From: Halobacterium sp. KA-4 | GTDB taxonomy: Archaea; Halobacteriota; Halobacteria; Halobacteriales; Halobacteriaceae | NCBI RefSeq assembly: GCF_021028995.1 | Contig: NZ_JAJJZG010000002.1 | Location: 186,001 to 250,000, forward strand | Length of the DNA stretch: 64,000 bases | Direction: 5' to 3' | Part shown: positions 52,743-60,723 of the stretch, piece after piece | How the letters are laid out: each line of letters begins with the position of its first letter | Position numbering within the stretch: the stretch's first letter is position 1 | Notes under the pieces: model-generated | The model's input: only the letters and a program-made list of their open reading frames with translations | Told to the model about the DNA's origin: nothing | The model's database searches: none | Position numbers and translations under genes: made by a program

Positions 52743-52952
52743 ATGGCACTCAGTGCTCGTAACAGACTCTCCGGAACCGTCAAGTCCGTAAATACGAACG
52801 ACGTCGTGGCCGAAGTCGTCATCGAACTTCCCGACGGACAGACAGTCGCGTCCACCATCACTCGGTCGTCTGCCGACCGACTCGACCTCGCCGAAGGCGA
52901 CGACGTTCAGGCCGTCATCAAGGCTAGCGAAGTGATGGTCAACAAAGACTGA
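52743..52952 (+). CDS. Molybdate-binding TOBE protein (molbindin)
   Basis: 69 residues, one TOBE/Mop domain: RNRLSGTVKSVNTNDVVAEV and ADRLDLAEGDDVQAVIKASEV. Mop-type proteins form hexamers that store molybdate or tungstate. TTTTAATC at about 52717 gives leaderless spacing. Confidence 0.9.
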   Translation: MALSARNRLSGTVKSVNTNDVVAEVVIELPDGQTVASTITRSSADRLDLAEGDDVQAVIKASEVMVNKD

Positions 52953-52997
52953 GCGAGGAACCCGCGCCAGCAGCCACGCGGAAACGAACGGGGCCGG

Positions 52998-54371
52998 CTA
53001 CGCTTCGTGCAGGTCGTCGTCTTCGAGGGACTCGTGTTCGGTCTCCTCGGAGGCTTCCTCCTCGGGGAGCCGACGCACGCGCGCCTTCATGATTCGGGTG
53101 TTCTCGACGCGCTCGGCGGTGAGTTCGACGTCCTCGAAGCGGAACGTCTCGTCCTCCTCGACCAGCCGGCCGGCGCGATTGAAGATAAAGCCCGCGATGG
53201 TCTCGAACTCCTCGCCCTCCGGCAGGTCGATGTCGAGGGCGTCGTTGACCTCCTCGATGTTCACCTCGCCGCGCACGCGGACGGTGTCGTCGTCGACGAA
53301 GTTGAGGGGGAGTTCCTCCTCGCCCTCCAGGATTTCCCCGACGATCTCCTCGGTGATGTCCTCGGCGGTGAGCAGGCCCTCGGTGGTGCCGAACTCGTCG
53401 ATGACGATGACCAACTGGACGCGCTCGTCCTGCATCTCCCGGAGCAGGTCGTCGACGTTCTTCGACTCGGGGACGTGCAGCGTCGGCTCGATGAGGTCCT
53501 CGAGTTCGATGCCCCCGCTCTCCCCGTAGAGGTACTCGCGGACGAGGTCTTCGAGGCTGACGACGCCGATGATGTTGTCGAGTGCGCCCTCGTAGACCGG
53601 GATGCGCTCGTGGCCGGCCTGCGTGCACGTCTGAATCGCCTCCTCGATGGTGGCGTCCTTCGGCACGGCGTTCATGTCCAGGCGCGGCGTCATCACTTCC
53701 TTCGCGATGGTGTTGTTGAACCGGAAGATGCGCTGGAGCATCTCCCGCTCGTCCTCCTCGATGACGCCCTCGCGCTCCCCGGTCTTGATCATGTCCTGAA
53801 TCTCGGAGCGCGTGACGTAGCTCGTCTCGATGGCGGCGCGACCGCCGGTCACCTGGTTAACCCACCGCGTCAGGTGGTCGAAGAGGACGACCAGCGGGTA
53901 GAGCAAGCGCTCGGACCACTTCAGGGGGCCGGCGATGGTGAGCGCCCACGACTCCGTGTTCTCGACGGCGTAGGACTTCGGCGCGCTCTCCCCGAACAGC
54001 AGGACGAGCGCGGTGACGCCGAACGTCGCCGCGAGCACGGCCTGCCCCTGCGAGAGGTAGAAACCCAGCAGGCCCGTCGCGATGGAGGACATCGCGATGT
54101 TCACGAGGTTGTTGCCGACGAGAATCGTGATGAGCAGGCGGTGCGGGTCGCTCTTGAGTTCCGCGACGAGGTTCGCGCCGGGCCGGCCGTCCTCCTGGAG
54201 GGCTTCGATGCGGTGACGCGCCAGCGAGAACATCGCCAGCTCCGACGACGAGAAGAACGCCGACAGCCCCATCAGGATGACCATCGCGACGACGCCGACG
54301 ATGGCGATGACGTCCTGCGTGAGCTCGACCCCGAACAGGAACACTGCCAGCGGGAGCGACGAAGTACCCAT
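52998..54371 (-). CDS. CNNM/CorC-type membrane protein with CBS domains
   Basis: 457 residues. The N-terminal DUF21 membrane domain (about 10-190; SAFFSSSELAMFSL, VGNNLVNIAMSSIA) is followed by a CBS pair (about 205-330; MTPRLDMNAVP, GVVSLEDLVREYL) and a C-terminal CorC/HlyC domain. The family takes part in magnesium or sodium export. Despite the common annotation it is not a haemolysin. Confidence 0.88.
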   Translation of the reverse strand: MGTSSLPLAVFLFGVELTQDVIAIVGVVAMVILMGLSAFFSSSELAMFSLARHRIEALQEDGRPGANLVAELKSDPHRLLITILVGNNLVNIAMSSIATGLLGFYLSQGQAVLAATFGVTALVLLFGESAPKSYAVENTESWALTIAGPLKWSERLLYPLVVLFDHLTRWVNQVTGGRAAIETSYVTRSEIQDMIKTGEREGVIEEDEREMLQRIFRFNNTIAKEVMTPRLDMNAVPKDATIEEAIQTCTQAGHERIPVYEGALDNIIGVVSLEDLVREYLYGESGGIELEDLIEPTLHVPESKNVDDLLREMQDERVQLVIVIDEFGTTEGLLTAEDITEEIVGEILEGEEELPLNFVDDDTVRVRGEVNIEEVNDALDIDLPEGEEFETIAGFIFNRAGRLVEEDETFRFEDVELTAERVENTRIMKARVRRLPEEEASEETEHESLEDDDLHEA

Positions 54372-54474
54372 TCCAGCCTCCCTTTTCAGCGCGCGGTTTA
54401 AGAGTTTACTCACTACACCCGCGGAGGCCGCCGCGGGCGAAGCGTTTACCCGGGTTTCGAGCGAACGGACCCAC

Positions 54475-54765
54475 ATGAGCGCGCGAACCGCACCGCCGCG
54501 ACCCGAGCACAGCGACGCCCACGTCACGCTGTACCGCCTGCAAGCGTGCCCGTTCTGCGAGCGCGTCGTCCGCAAGCTGGACGAACTGGACATCGACTAC
54601 CACTCCCGGTTCGTCGAACCGATGCACTCCGACCGCGACGCCGTCAAGCGCATCGTCGGCGCGCGCACGGTGCCCGCCATCATCGACGACGAGACCGGCG
54701 TGGCGATGGCCGAGAGCGCGAACATCGTGGAGTACCTCGACGCCACCTACGGAGGTGACGACTGA
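54475..54765 (+). CDS. Glutaredoxin-like protein
   Basis: 96 residues, thioredoxin fold. Redox site ACPFCERVV near residue 25, cis-Pro site TVPAI and a C-terminal GST-like SANIVEYLD. It is encoded just before the redoxin gene with a TGATG overlap, so the pair is translated together. Haloarchaea use gamma-glutamylcysteine as thiol, which would be the likely reductant. Confidence 0.85.
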   Translation: MSARTAPPRPEHSDAHVTLYRLQACPFCERVVRKLDELDIDYHSRFVEPMHSDRDAVKRIVGARTVPAIIDDETGVAMAESANIVEYLDATYGGDD

Positions 54766-55283
54766 TGGAGCTGGACTTCGAGGTCGTCGACCTCCCCGAG
54801 ACCGACCACGTCGAGGAGGGCGACGAGGCGCCCGACTTCACGCGGCCGCTCGTGAACGACGAGTACTGGGAGGACGTCGCGCTGTCGGACCTCCTGAACG
54901 ACGGTCCTGTCCTCCTGGTGTTCACGCCGATGGACGGCGCGTTCCCGACGACGTACATCTGGAACGAGCTCCGCGAGCGCGGCGTCGAGGAGTACGGCGT
55001 CCAGATTGCGGGCGTCTCCATCTCGTCGCCGTACGAGCACAAGACCACCATCGAGGAGCGCGACATCCAGGACTTCGCGGGCCTGTTCAGCGACCCGCAG
55101 AACGGCGTCGCCGAGCAGTACGGCATCAGCCACGACCTCGACGGGATGGCGGGCGTCAGTGAACCCCGGCCCGCGGTGTTCCTCGTCGCCGCCGACGGCA
55201 CCGTCGAGTACGCGTGGGTCGCCGAGGAGTGGCCGAACTTCCCGGACTACGACGCGGTCGAGGACGCGCTCGTCGGCCTGTAG
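54765..55283 (+). CDS. Redoxin (AhpC/TSA fold) without cysteine
   Basis: 172 residues with the peroxiredoxin fold: EGDEAPDFTRPLVND, LLVFTPMDGAFPTTYIWNEL, and PAVFLVAADGTVEYAW. Where active members have the peroxidatic Cys (FxxxFTxxC), this protein reads FTPMDGAFPTTY, and there is no Cys in the whole sequence. It is therefore not a thiol peroxidase by itself; it may bind or regulate the upstream glutaredoxin-like protein. Confidence 0.82.
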   Translation: MELDFEVVDLPETDHVEEGDEAPDFTRPLVNDEYWEDVALSDLLNDGPVLLVFTPMDGAFPTTYIWNELRERGVEEYGVQIAGVSISSPYEHKTTIEERDIQDFAGLFSDPQNGVAEQYGISHDLDGMAGVSEPRPAVFLVAADGTVEYAWVAEEWPNFPDYDAVEDALVGL

Positions 55284-55328
55284 CCCGAGACTGTAACGCT
55301 TTTTCGCGCGGCGACCGACCACTCGAGT

Positions 55329-55928
55329 ATGACTGTCAGCGACGCGGCCCTCGACGCGGCCGCCGACACCATCCGGGACGGCGGCCTCGTCGTCTATCCG
55401 ACAGAGACCGTCTACGGCCTCGGTGCGGACGCCCTCGACGCGGACGTCGTCGAAGCCGTCTTCGAGGCGAAGGGCCGAGACCGCGACAAGCCGCTCTCCG
55501 CGGCGTTCCCGGACGCGCGCAGCGCCAGCGAGCACGTCCGACTGAGCGAGACCGAGCGCGCGTTCGCCGACGAGTTCCTCCCCGGTCCGGTGACGCTCGT
55601 CTGCGAGAAGCGCGACAGCGTGCCGGACGTCCTCACGGGCGGCCGCGCAAAGGTCGGCGTCCGCGTCCCCGACCACGACGTCGCGCTCGCGCTGCTCAAC
55701 CGCGTGGCGCCGATTACGGCGACGAGCGCGAACGTCTCCGGCGAGCCGAGCGTCACGAACCCCGGCGACCTCAACCCCGAATTCCGCGATCAGGTCGACG
55801 CCGTCCTCAACGCCGGCGAGACCCCGGGCGGGACCGGGAGCACGGTCGTGGACGTCGAACGCAGCGAGATTCTCCGCGAGGGCGCGAACGCCGACGCTGT
55901 CCGCGACTGGCTCGCCGAGCACGCGTAG
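55329..55928 (+). CDS. L-threonylcarbamoyladenylate synthase (Sua5/YrdC)
   Basis: 199 residues. PTETVYGLG (about 20), KGRDRDKPLS, PITATSANVSGEPS and the C-terminal GTGSTVVDV match the YrdC domain that makes threonylcarbamoyl-AMP for the t6A modification of tRNAs reading ANN codons. It lacks the extra C-terminal Sua5 domain. Confidence 0.9.
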   Translation: MTVSDAALDAAADTIRDGGLVVYPTETVYGLGADALDADVVEAVFEAKGRDRDKPLSAAFPDARSASEHVRLSETERAFADEFLPGPVTLVCEKRDSVPDVLTGGRAKVGVRVPDHDVALALLNRVAPITATSANVSGEPSVTNPGDLNPEFRDQVDAVLNAGETPGGTGSTVVDVERSEILREGANADAVRDWLAEHA

Positions 55929-55943
55929 CGCGACCGCTCGCGA

Positions 55944-56618
55944 TCAGTCGTCTCCGAGCGACAGCAGCGAACTGAGCGTGCGGGTCTTCGTCCCGCACTC
56001 GTCGCTGTACTCGCAGGCGCCGCACTTCGCGTCGTCGTGGAGCCGCGGCGGTGGGCCGTCGAGCGTGCGGCCGGCGCGGAGCGCACGCTGGTAGGCGGCT
56101 CTCCGGCGGGTCGTCAGCGTGAGTTCGCGGACGACGCCGTGGCGAGCGTACTCGACGTCCGCGCGCTCGACCGGCTCTTGCTCTCGCCACGCGAGCGCTT
56201 TCGCGGCGGCAACCGTGCGCACTGACTGGGGCTCCCACACCCCGGCTTCGGGTGGGCTCCCGGGCGTGACTACCGACACCGCCAGTGGGCCAGTGTGAAC
56301 TCTTCCCACGCGACCGTGTGCGCCCTTCCCGCGGACGAACACGGCGGTCTCCGCGGGGTCGGCGACGCGGGGGTGGCGGTCGAGGCTAGCGCGGAGGTTC
56401 GACCGGAACTCGGGGGGTTCGACAGCGAGGTCGTAGGTCGCGAGCGCAGCCTCGGAAGCGACCGCGAGCGCGTCGTACTGGCCGGCGAGCTCGCGGGCGT
56501 GGTCGTGCTCGGCCGGCGGGCTGCGATCGTCGCGACGCGCGTAGTAGAGTTGGCGCGGGCAGTACGCGGCGCGCGCGAGGTCGCTGAACGCGACAGAATT
56601 CGAGCGGTCGTCGGACAC
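55944..56618 (-). CDS. Cas4-like Fe-S protein with degenerate nuclease site
   Basis: 224 residues, GTG start. An N-terminal Cys in AAYCPRQLYYARR and three Cys in CGACEYSDECG fit the four-Cys [4Fe-4S] site of Cas4/DUF83 proteins. The middle (ALAWREQEPVERADVEYARHG) matches that fold, but the position of the E-x-K strand reads AVSVVTPGSPP, so the PD-(D/E)XK catalytic residues are missing. No CRISPR array or other cas gene is in the window. It is convergent with the Sua5 gene. Confidence 0.72.
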   Translation of the reverse strand: MSDDRSNSVAFSDLARAAYCPRQLYYARRDDRSPPAEHDHARELAGQYDALAVASEAALATYDLAVEPPEFRSNLRASLDRHPRVADPAETAVFVRGKGAHGRVGRVHTGPLAVSVVTPGSPPEAGVWEPQSVRTVAAAKALAWREQEPVERADVEYARHGVVRELTLTTRRRAAYQRALRAGRTLDGPPPRLHDDAKCGACEYSDECGTKTRTLSSLLSLGDD

Positions 56619-56655
56619 GCCACGGGGTGGTCCCGTACTCGTACTTGAACGTTCG

Positions 56656-57282
56656 CTACCGGGCGAGCCACCAGTCCTCGACGGTCTCGGCGACGCCGAC
56701 GAGGTGGGCCTGCCCGAACACGCCGACGACGAGCGCGCCCAGCGAGTTGTACATGAAGTCCTTGACCGTGTCGTCGAGGCCATGCTGGGCCAGCGGCATC
56801 GTCAGCCCGGTCTCCTGGGAGGCGACATCGAGAGCGAACTCGAACAGTTCCCAGACGACGCCGAACGACAACACCACGACGAAGAGGTAGACGAACGCGA
56901 TGCGCGACGGGATGGTGATTTCCTCGTGGTGGAGGTCGATGGCGCGCGCGACCGTGTAGCCCGCGCCGGCGACCAGCGACGCCGACAGCGCGTGCGTGAC
57001 GTGGTCCCACCACGGGATGTGGACGTACAGCCCCGACGAGCCGAGCACGTGGAGGAAGACGGCGGCAGTGAGCCAGAGCGCGAGCCACGGGTCCAGCGGG
57101 AGGTCGTAGCGGCGCTCCAACAGTGCAGGAACGAACGTGATGAGCAGCGTTATCGAGCCGTTGACGACGGCCTTGGAGTTGCCACGGAGGAAGCCGTAGA
57201 CGACGAGCCCGGCGAGCACGACCTGCATGGTGCGGGTGATGGCGCGCTGGGTCGCGGGCGCGGGCCGCGGGAGCAGCGTCAT
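56656..57282 (-). CDS. DUF2238/YjdF-like membrane protein
   Basis: 208 residues, about six membrane segments; YVHIPWWDHVTHALSASLVA and VVWELFEFALD resemble the YjdF/DUF2238 family, whose function is unknown. It overlaps the upstream gene by ATGA and ends with DWWLAR. Confidence 0.65.
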   Translation of the reverse strand: MTLLPRPAPATQRAITRTMQVVLAGLVVYGFLRGNSKAVVNGSITLLITFVPALLERRYDLPLDPWLALWLTAAVFLHVLGSSGLYVHIPWWDHVTHALSASLVAGAGYTVARAIDLHHEEITIPSRIAFVYLFVVVLSFGVVWELFEFALDVASQETGLTMPLAQHGLDDTVKDFMYNSLGALVVGVFGQAHLVGVAETVEDWWLAR

Positions 57283-57917
57283 ACCGGCACCACCCGGGAG
57301 AGCGCGCGGCGGAGCCAGCGGTCGCGCCGCCGGAAGTACGCGTCGAAGAGGACGCCCGCGGCGAACCCGGCGAGCGTCACCCAGACGAACTCCATCATCA
57401 GCGCGTAGTTGTCCGTGAGATACGAGGTGCCGAGGAACTGGTCGAAGTTCCAGCGGACGACCGCCCACGCGGCACCCGACGCCAGCGTCGTCATCACGAC
57501 GAGCACGACGGCGAACCAGTGCGTGACTTCCAGCGCGGTGAACAGGTGGAGTTCGACGACGACGACGAGCGCGAGCGCGGCGAGCGCGAAGTACGTCGCG
57601 AACGTGCCGACGGTGCCGCCGAACAGCCCGCGCACGAGAATCGGGAGCAACGCGAGCACGAGCAGTTCCCACGGGAGCATGACGCGCCACTCGCGGAAGG
57701 CGACCGGCGGCACGAGGACGATAGCGCCGGCGGCGGCGACGAAGACCATCCACTGCCGGTCGAAGTCGAGGACGCTGTCGGCGAACACGAGCGCGAGCAC
57801 GGCGACCAGCAGCCACGCGAGCACGGCGTTCGTCCAACTGTCACGGAACAGCCGTTCGAGCACGTCCTCGGCGAGCTCCGCGCTGGACGCCTCGTCGGAA
57901 GGGGCACCGTCGCTCAT
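57279..57917 (-). CDS. Polytopic membrane protein, unknown function
   Basis: 212 residues. A soluble acidic N-terminus (SDEASSAELAEDVLERLF) precedes about six membrane helices. It overlaps the downstream YjdF-like gene by ATGA, so both are probably subunits or partners. No family recognised. Confidence 0.6.
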   Translation of the reverse strand: MSDGAPSDEASSAELAEDVLERLFRDSWTNAVLAWLLVAVLALVFADSVLDFDRQWMVFVAAAGAIVLVPPVAFREWRVMLPWELLVLALLPILVRGLFGGTVGTFATYFALAALALVVVVELHLFTALEVTHWFAVVLVVMTTLASGAAWAVVRWNFDQFLGTSYLTDNYALMMEFVWVTLAGFAAGVLFDAYFRRRDRWLRRALSRVVPV

Positions 57918-57984
57918 TCGTACGTGCTGTCGGGAGAAACAGGCATAAAACCGCCGGCACGCGCGGCCGCCGACTGGCGCGCGC

Positions 57985-58566
57985 TCAGATGTCCATGTTC
58001 GTCTCCTGGCCCTCCGTCGCGCCCTCGAGGCCGTCCTCGTGGACGGAACTCGTGAGGCGTTCGGATATCTCGCGGTCCTGGAGCGCGTTCTCGAATTCAG
58101 CGCGGTAGCGGTCGTTGAGCCGCCGGCGCTCCTCGCGAGTCTCGACGACGCGCTGGTAGTGCCGGATGGTCCCCGCGTCGACGCCGAGTTCGTCCGCGAG
58201 GGCCTCGGTATCCTCATCGGCGTCGCGCACGCGGTCGAGGGGTGCGTCGGTGTCGGCCTCGCGGAGCAGGTGGAGGTCGAGGCGGGCCTCGGTTACGGTC
58301 TGCTCGTCGACGCCGAGTTCGTCCGCGATGTCGGCGTCGCTGTCCTCGTCGTAGAAGCGCTCGACGAGCGTCGTGAGTTCGTCGACGGACAGCGACGTCT
58401 CGAAGTCGAGGTCCTCGCGCATCTCCGCGACCGTCTCGCGGAGCCGGGCTTCGACGTCGGCCTCGGAGGCGAGCGACCCGTGGGTCTCCTCCTGGGATTC
58501 GGTGACAGTGTCGCCGTCGGCGACGTCGACGAAGATGTCCCGGAGTTCCTCGGTCTTCTCGTCCAT
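57985..58566 (-). CDS. Conditioned-medium-induced protein 4 family protein
   Basis: 193 residues. MDEKTEELRDIFVDVADGDT matches a haloarchaeal family first noticed among genes induced by conditioned medium. Two helix-turn-helix-like motifs occur (DADIADELGVDEQTVTEARL and TEALADELGVDAGTIRHY), so it may bind DNA. Divergent from the bioY operon, 105 bases between starts. Confidence 0.75.
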   Translation of the reverse strand: MDEKTEELRDIFVDVADGDTVTESQEETHGSLASEADVEARLRETVAEMREDLDFETSLSVDELTTLVERFYDEDSDADIADELGVDEQTVTEARLDLHLLREADTDAPLDRVRDADEDTEALADELGVDAGTIRHYQRVVETREERRRLNDRYRAEFENALQDREISERLTSSVHEDGLEGATEGQETNMDI

Positions 58567-58671
58567 GTAATAGTGACACCCTAGCGGAGTGCGCCGCTAT
58601 ATGTCTGTTGGCTTACCACGCTAGCCCCGTGAACCAGAGAATTGAAACGGGTTGACGAGAGTGGTCGGTCC

Positions 58672-59253
58672 GTGAGCGTCGAATCCGACTCCGTCGACCT
58701 TGTCGGCGACGAAATCGTCGAACGCGTCGCCCGCGCCGCCGTCTTCGCGGCGCTCGCGGGCGCGTTCGCGTACGTATCGTTCCCGAACCCCGTCTCCCCG
58801 GCCCCGGTCACGCTGCAGGTGCTGGGCGTGTTCCTCGCAGGCATCTACCTCGGCCCCGTCTGGGGCGGCCTCTCGCTGGCGCTGTACCTCGCGGCGGGCG
58901 CGGTCGGCGCACCCGTCTTCGCGGGCGGTAGCGCGGGCCTCGGCGCACTACTGGGCCCCTACGGCGGCTACCTCTGGTCGTACCCGGTCGCGGCCGCGCT
59001 CGTCGGGCTCGTCGCGCACGGCACCAGCAGCCTTGCGAAACCGCGGGACGTCTCCGTCCCGCGACTCATCGCCGCGATGCTCGCAGGCACCGTCGTCGTC
59101 TACGCGGGCGGCACGCTCGGCTACGCCGTCGTCCAGAACGTCGGCCTCTACCGCGCGTTCCTCGTCGCCGCCGTCGCGTTCGTCCCCGCGGAGGCGTTCA
59201 AAATCGCGGCCGCGGTCGGCATCACGCGCACCGAAGACCTCGGCGCCGCCTGA
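58672..59253 (+). CDS. bioY: Biotin transporter substrate-binding membrane subunit
   Basis: 193 residues, about six membrane helices, with the BioY block SPAPVTLQVLGVFLAGIYLGPVWGG around residues 50-70 (written here for position). It binds biotin within an energy-coupling-factor transporter. GTG start at 58672; a TTG at 58642 would add ten weak residues. Its TGA overlaps the ATG of the ATPase gene. Confidence 0.92.
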   Translation: MSVESDSVDLVGDEIVERVARAAVFAALAGAFAYVSFPNPVSPAPVTLQVLGVFLAGIYLGPVWGGLSLALYLAAGAVGAPVFAGGSAGLGALLGPYGGYLWSYPVAAALVGLVAHGTSSLAKPRDVSVPRLIAAMLAGTVVVYAGGTLGYAVVQNVGLYRAFLVAAVAFVPAEAFKIAAAVGITRTEDLGAA

Positions 59254-59951
59254 TGCTCGCCGTCGACGACCTCACGCACCGCTACGGCGACGCCGCCGCC
59301 CTCGACGGCGTCAACCTCGACGTCGCGGACGGCGAGTGCGTCGTGCTCGCGGGCGCGAACGGCTCCGGGAAGACGACGCTGGTCCGCCACCTCAACGGCC
59401 TGCTCGAACCCGACGAGGGGGAGGTCCGCGTGAACGGCACGCCAGTCCACGACGACCTCGTGGCGGCGCGCGCGAGCGTGGGCATGGTCTTCCAGGACCC
59501 ACGCGACGGCTTCGTCGGCGCGACCGTCGGCGCCGACGTTGCGTTTGGCCCGGAGAACCTCGGCCTCCCCCGCGAGGAAATCGACGACCGCGTCGCGGAA
59601 GCGCTCGACGCGGTCGAACTCGCGGGTCGCGCCGACGAGCGCATCGACGAACTCTCCGGCGGCGAGCAGGCCCGCGTCGCCATCGCCGGCGCGCTCGCGA
59701 TGCGCCCCGACCACCTCGTGCTCGACGAACCGTTCACGGGTCTGGACTGGCCCGCGCGTCAGTCCGTCCTCGACCGCCTGCGCGCGCTCCACGACGCCGG
59801 GACCAGCCTCGTCGTCGTCACCCACGACCTCCGCGACGTCTGGGAATTTGCGAACCGCGTGGTCGCGCTCTCGGACGGCGAAATTGCGGCCGACGGCCCG
59901 CCCGAGCGCGTCCGTGAACGCCTCCCCGACCTCGGGGTGCGCCTGCCGTGA
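59253..59951 (+). CDS. ECF transporter ATPase
   Basis: 232 residues. Walker A GANGSGKTT (about 35), Q-loop FQDPRDGFVG, signature LSGGEQARV, Walker B HLVLDEP and H-loop VVTHDLRD. It is the energising subunit of the BioY transporter (BioM/EcfA type). It overlaps both neighbours by 1 and 4 bases. Confidence 0.92.
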   Translation: MLAVDDLTHRYGDAAALDGVNLDVADGECVVLAGANGSGKTTLVRHLNGLLEPDEGEVRVNGTPVHDDLVAARASVGMVFQDPRDGFVGATVGADVAFGPENLGLPREEIDDRVAEALDAVELAGRADERIDELSGGEQARVAIAGALAMRPDHLVLDEPFTGLDWPARQSVLDRLRALHDAGTSLVVVTHDLRDVWEFANRVVALSDGEIAADGPPERVRERLPDLGVRLP

Positions 59952-60655
59952 CGCTCGCGTACCGGCCGGGTAGCGGAGTCCTGCACGCCCTCGACCCCCG
60001 GGCGAAACTCGCTCTACAGGCAGCGTTCGCGCTGGTCGCGTTCGCGCACACCACCCCACTCGGGCTCGCGCTGTTGACGCCGCTGGCAGTCGTCGCGCCG
60101 TACCTCGCGGACGCCTCGCCGCTGGCCGCGCTCCGCGAGTTCTGGGTCGCGCTCCCGTTCCTCGTGGCCGGCCCCGTCGTCGCTGCAGTCTCGCTCGGGC
60201 CGCCGTGGATTCGCCTCGAAGCGGCCGCGGCCGCGGCGCTGGCGTCCTACCGCGTCGTGCTCGTGCTGCTCGTCGCGGCCGCGTACGTCTACAGCACCCC
60301 GACGCGGGACTCGCGGGCGGCCGTGCGGTGGCTGCTGCCGGGGCGCATCGGCGCGGTCGCGGGTGTCGCCGTCGCGCTCGTCTTCCGCTTCCTCCCCGTG
60401 CTCCAGTCGGACTTAGCGGGCCGCCGCGACGCCGTGAACGCGCGCCTCGGGAGCGAGCGCCCGCTCCGCGAACGCATCCGCCTCGTCGCCGTCGGCGGCC
60501 TCGCCCGGGCGCTCGACCGCGCGAGCCGGCTCTCGGTCGCGCTCCGCGCGCGCTGTTTCGCGTGGAACCCCACGCCACCGCCGCTCGCATATCGTGGGCG
60601 TGACTGGCTGGCGACCGGCGTCGCGCTCGCGCTGGCGGCCGCCGCGCTCATCTGA
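59948..60655 (+). CDS. ECF transporter transmembrane coupling subunit
   Basis: 235 residues, GTG start, about five hydrophobic segments and the cytoplasmic coupling helix LDRASRLSVALRARCF that holds the Ala-Arg signature of EcfT/BioN. It links the ATPase to BioY. The GTGA overlap with the ATPase gene indicates coupled synthesis. Confidence 0.88.
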   Translation: MTLAYRPGSGVLHALDPRAKLALQAAFALVAFAHTTPLGLALLTPLAVVAPYLADASPLAALREFWVALPFLVAGPVVAAVSLGPPWIRLEAAAAAALASYRVVLVLLVAAAYVYSTPTRDSRAAVRWLLPGRIGAVAGVAVALVFRFLPVLQSDLAGRRDAVNARLGSERPLRERIRLVAVGGLARALDRASRLSVALRARCFAWNPTPPPLAYRGRDWLATGVALALAAAALI

Positions 60656-60693
60656 GAAGAAACTGTTCGCGCGTGGTCTTCCGGTTGCCAACC

Positions 60694-60698
60694 TTTAT
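60694..60698 (+). promoter_or_regulatory. TATA-like box for the Fe-S reductase
   Basis: TTTAT lies 26-30 bases before the ATG at 60724 in a GC-rich context, so the mRNA is probably leaderless. Confidence 0.45.
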
Positions 60699-60723
60699 GC
60701 GGGTCGTCGCCGGGGTTTCAGCT

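Noticed and set aside
55944-56618. Part of a CRISPR-Cas locus
   Set aside because: No direct repeats with regular spacers and no other cas gene in the window.
58567-58671. Biotin-repressor operator upstream of bioY
   Set aside because: The region holds only weak imperfect symmetry (GGCT..AGCC); not enough to call an operator.
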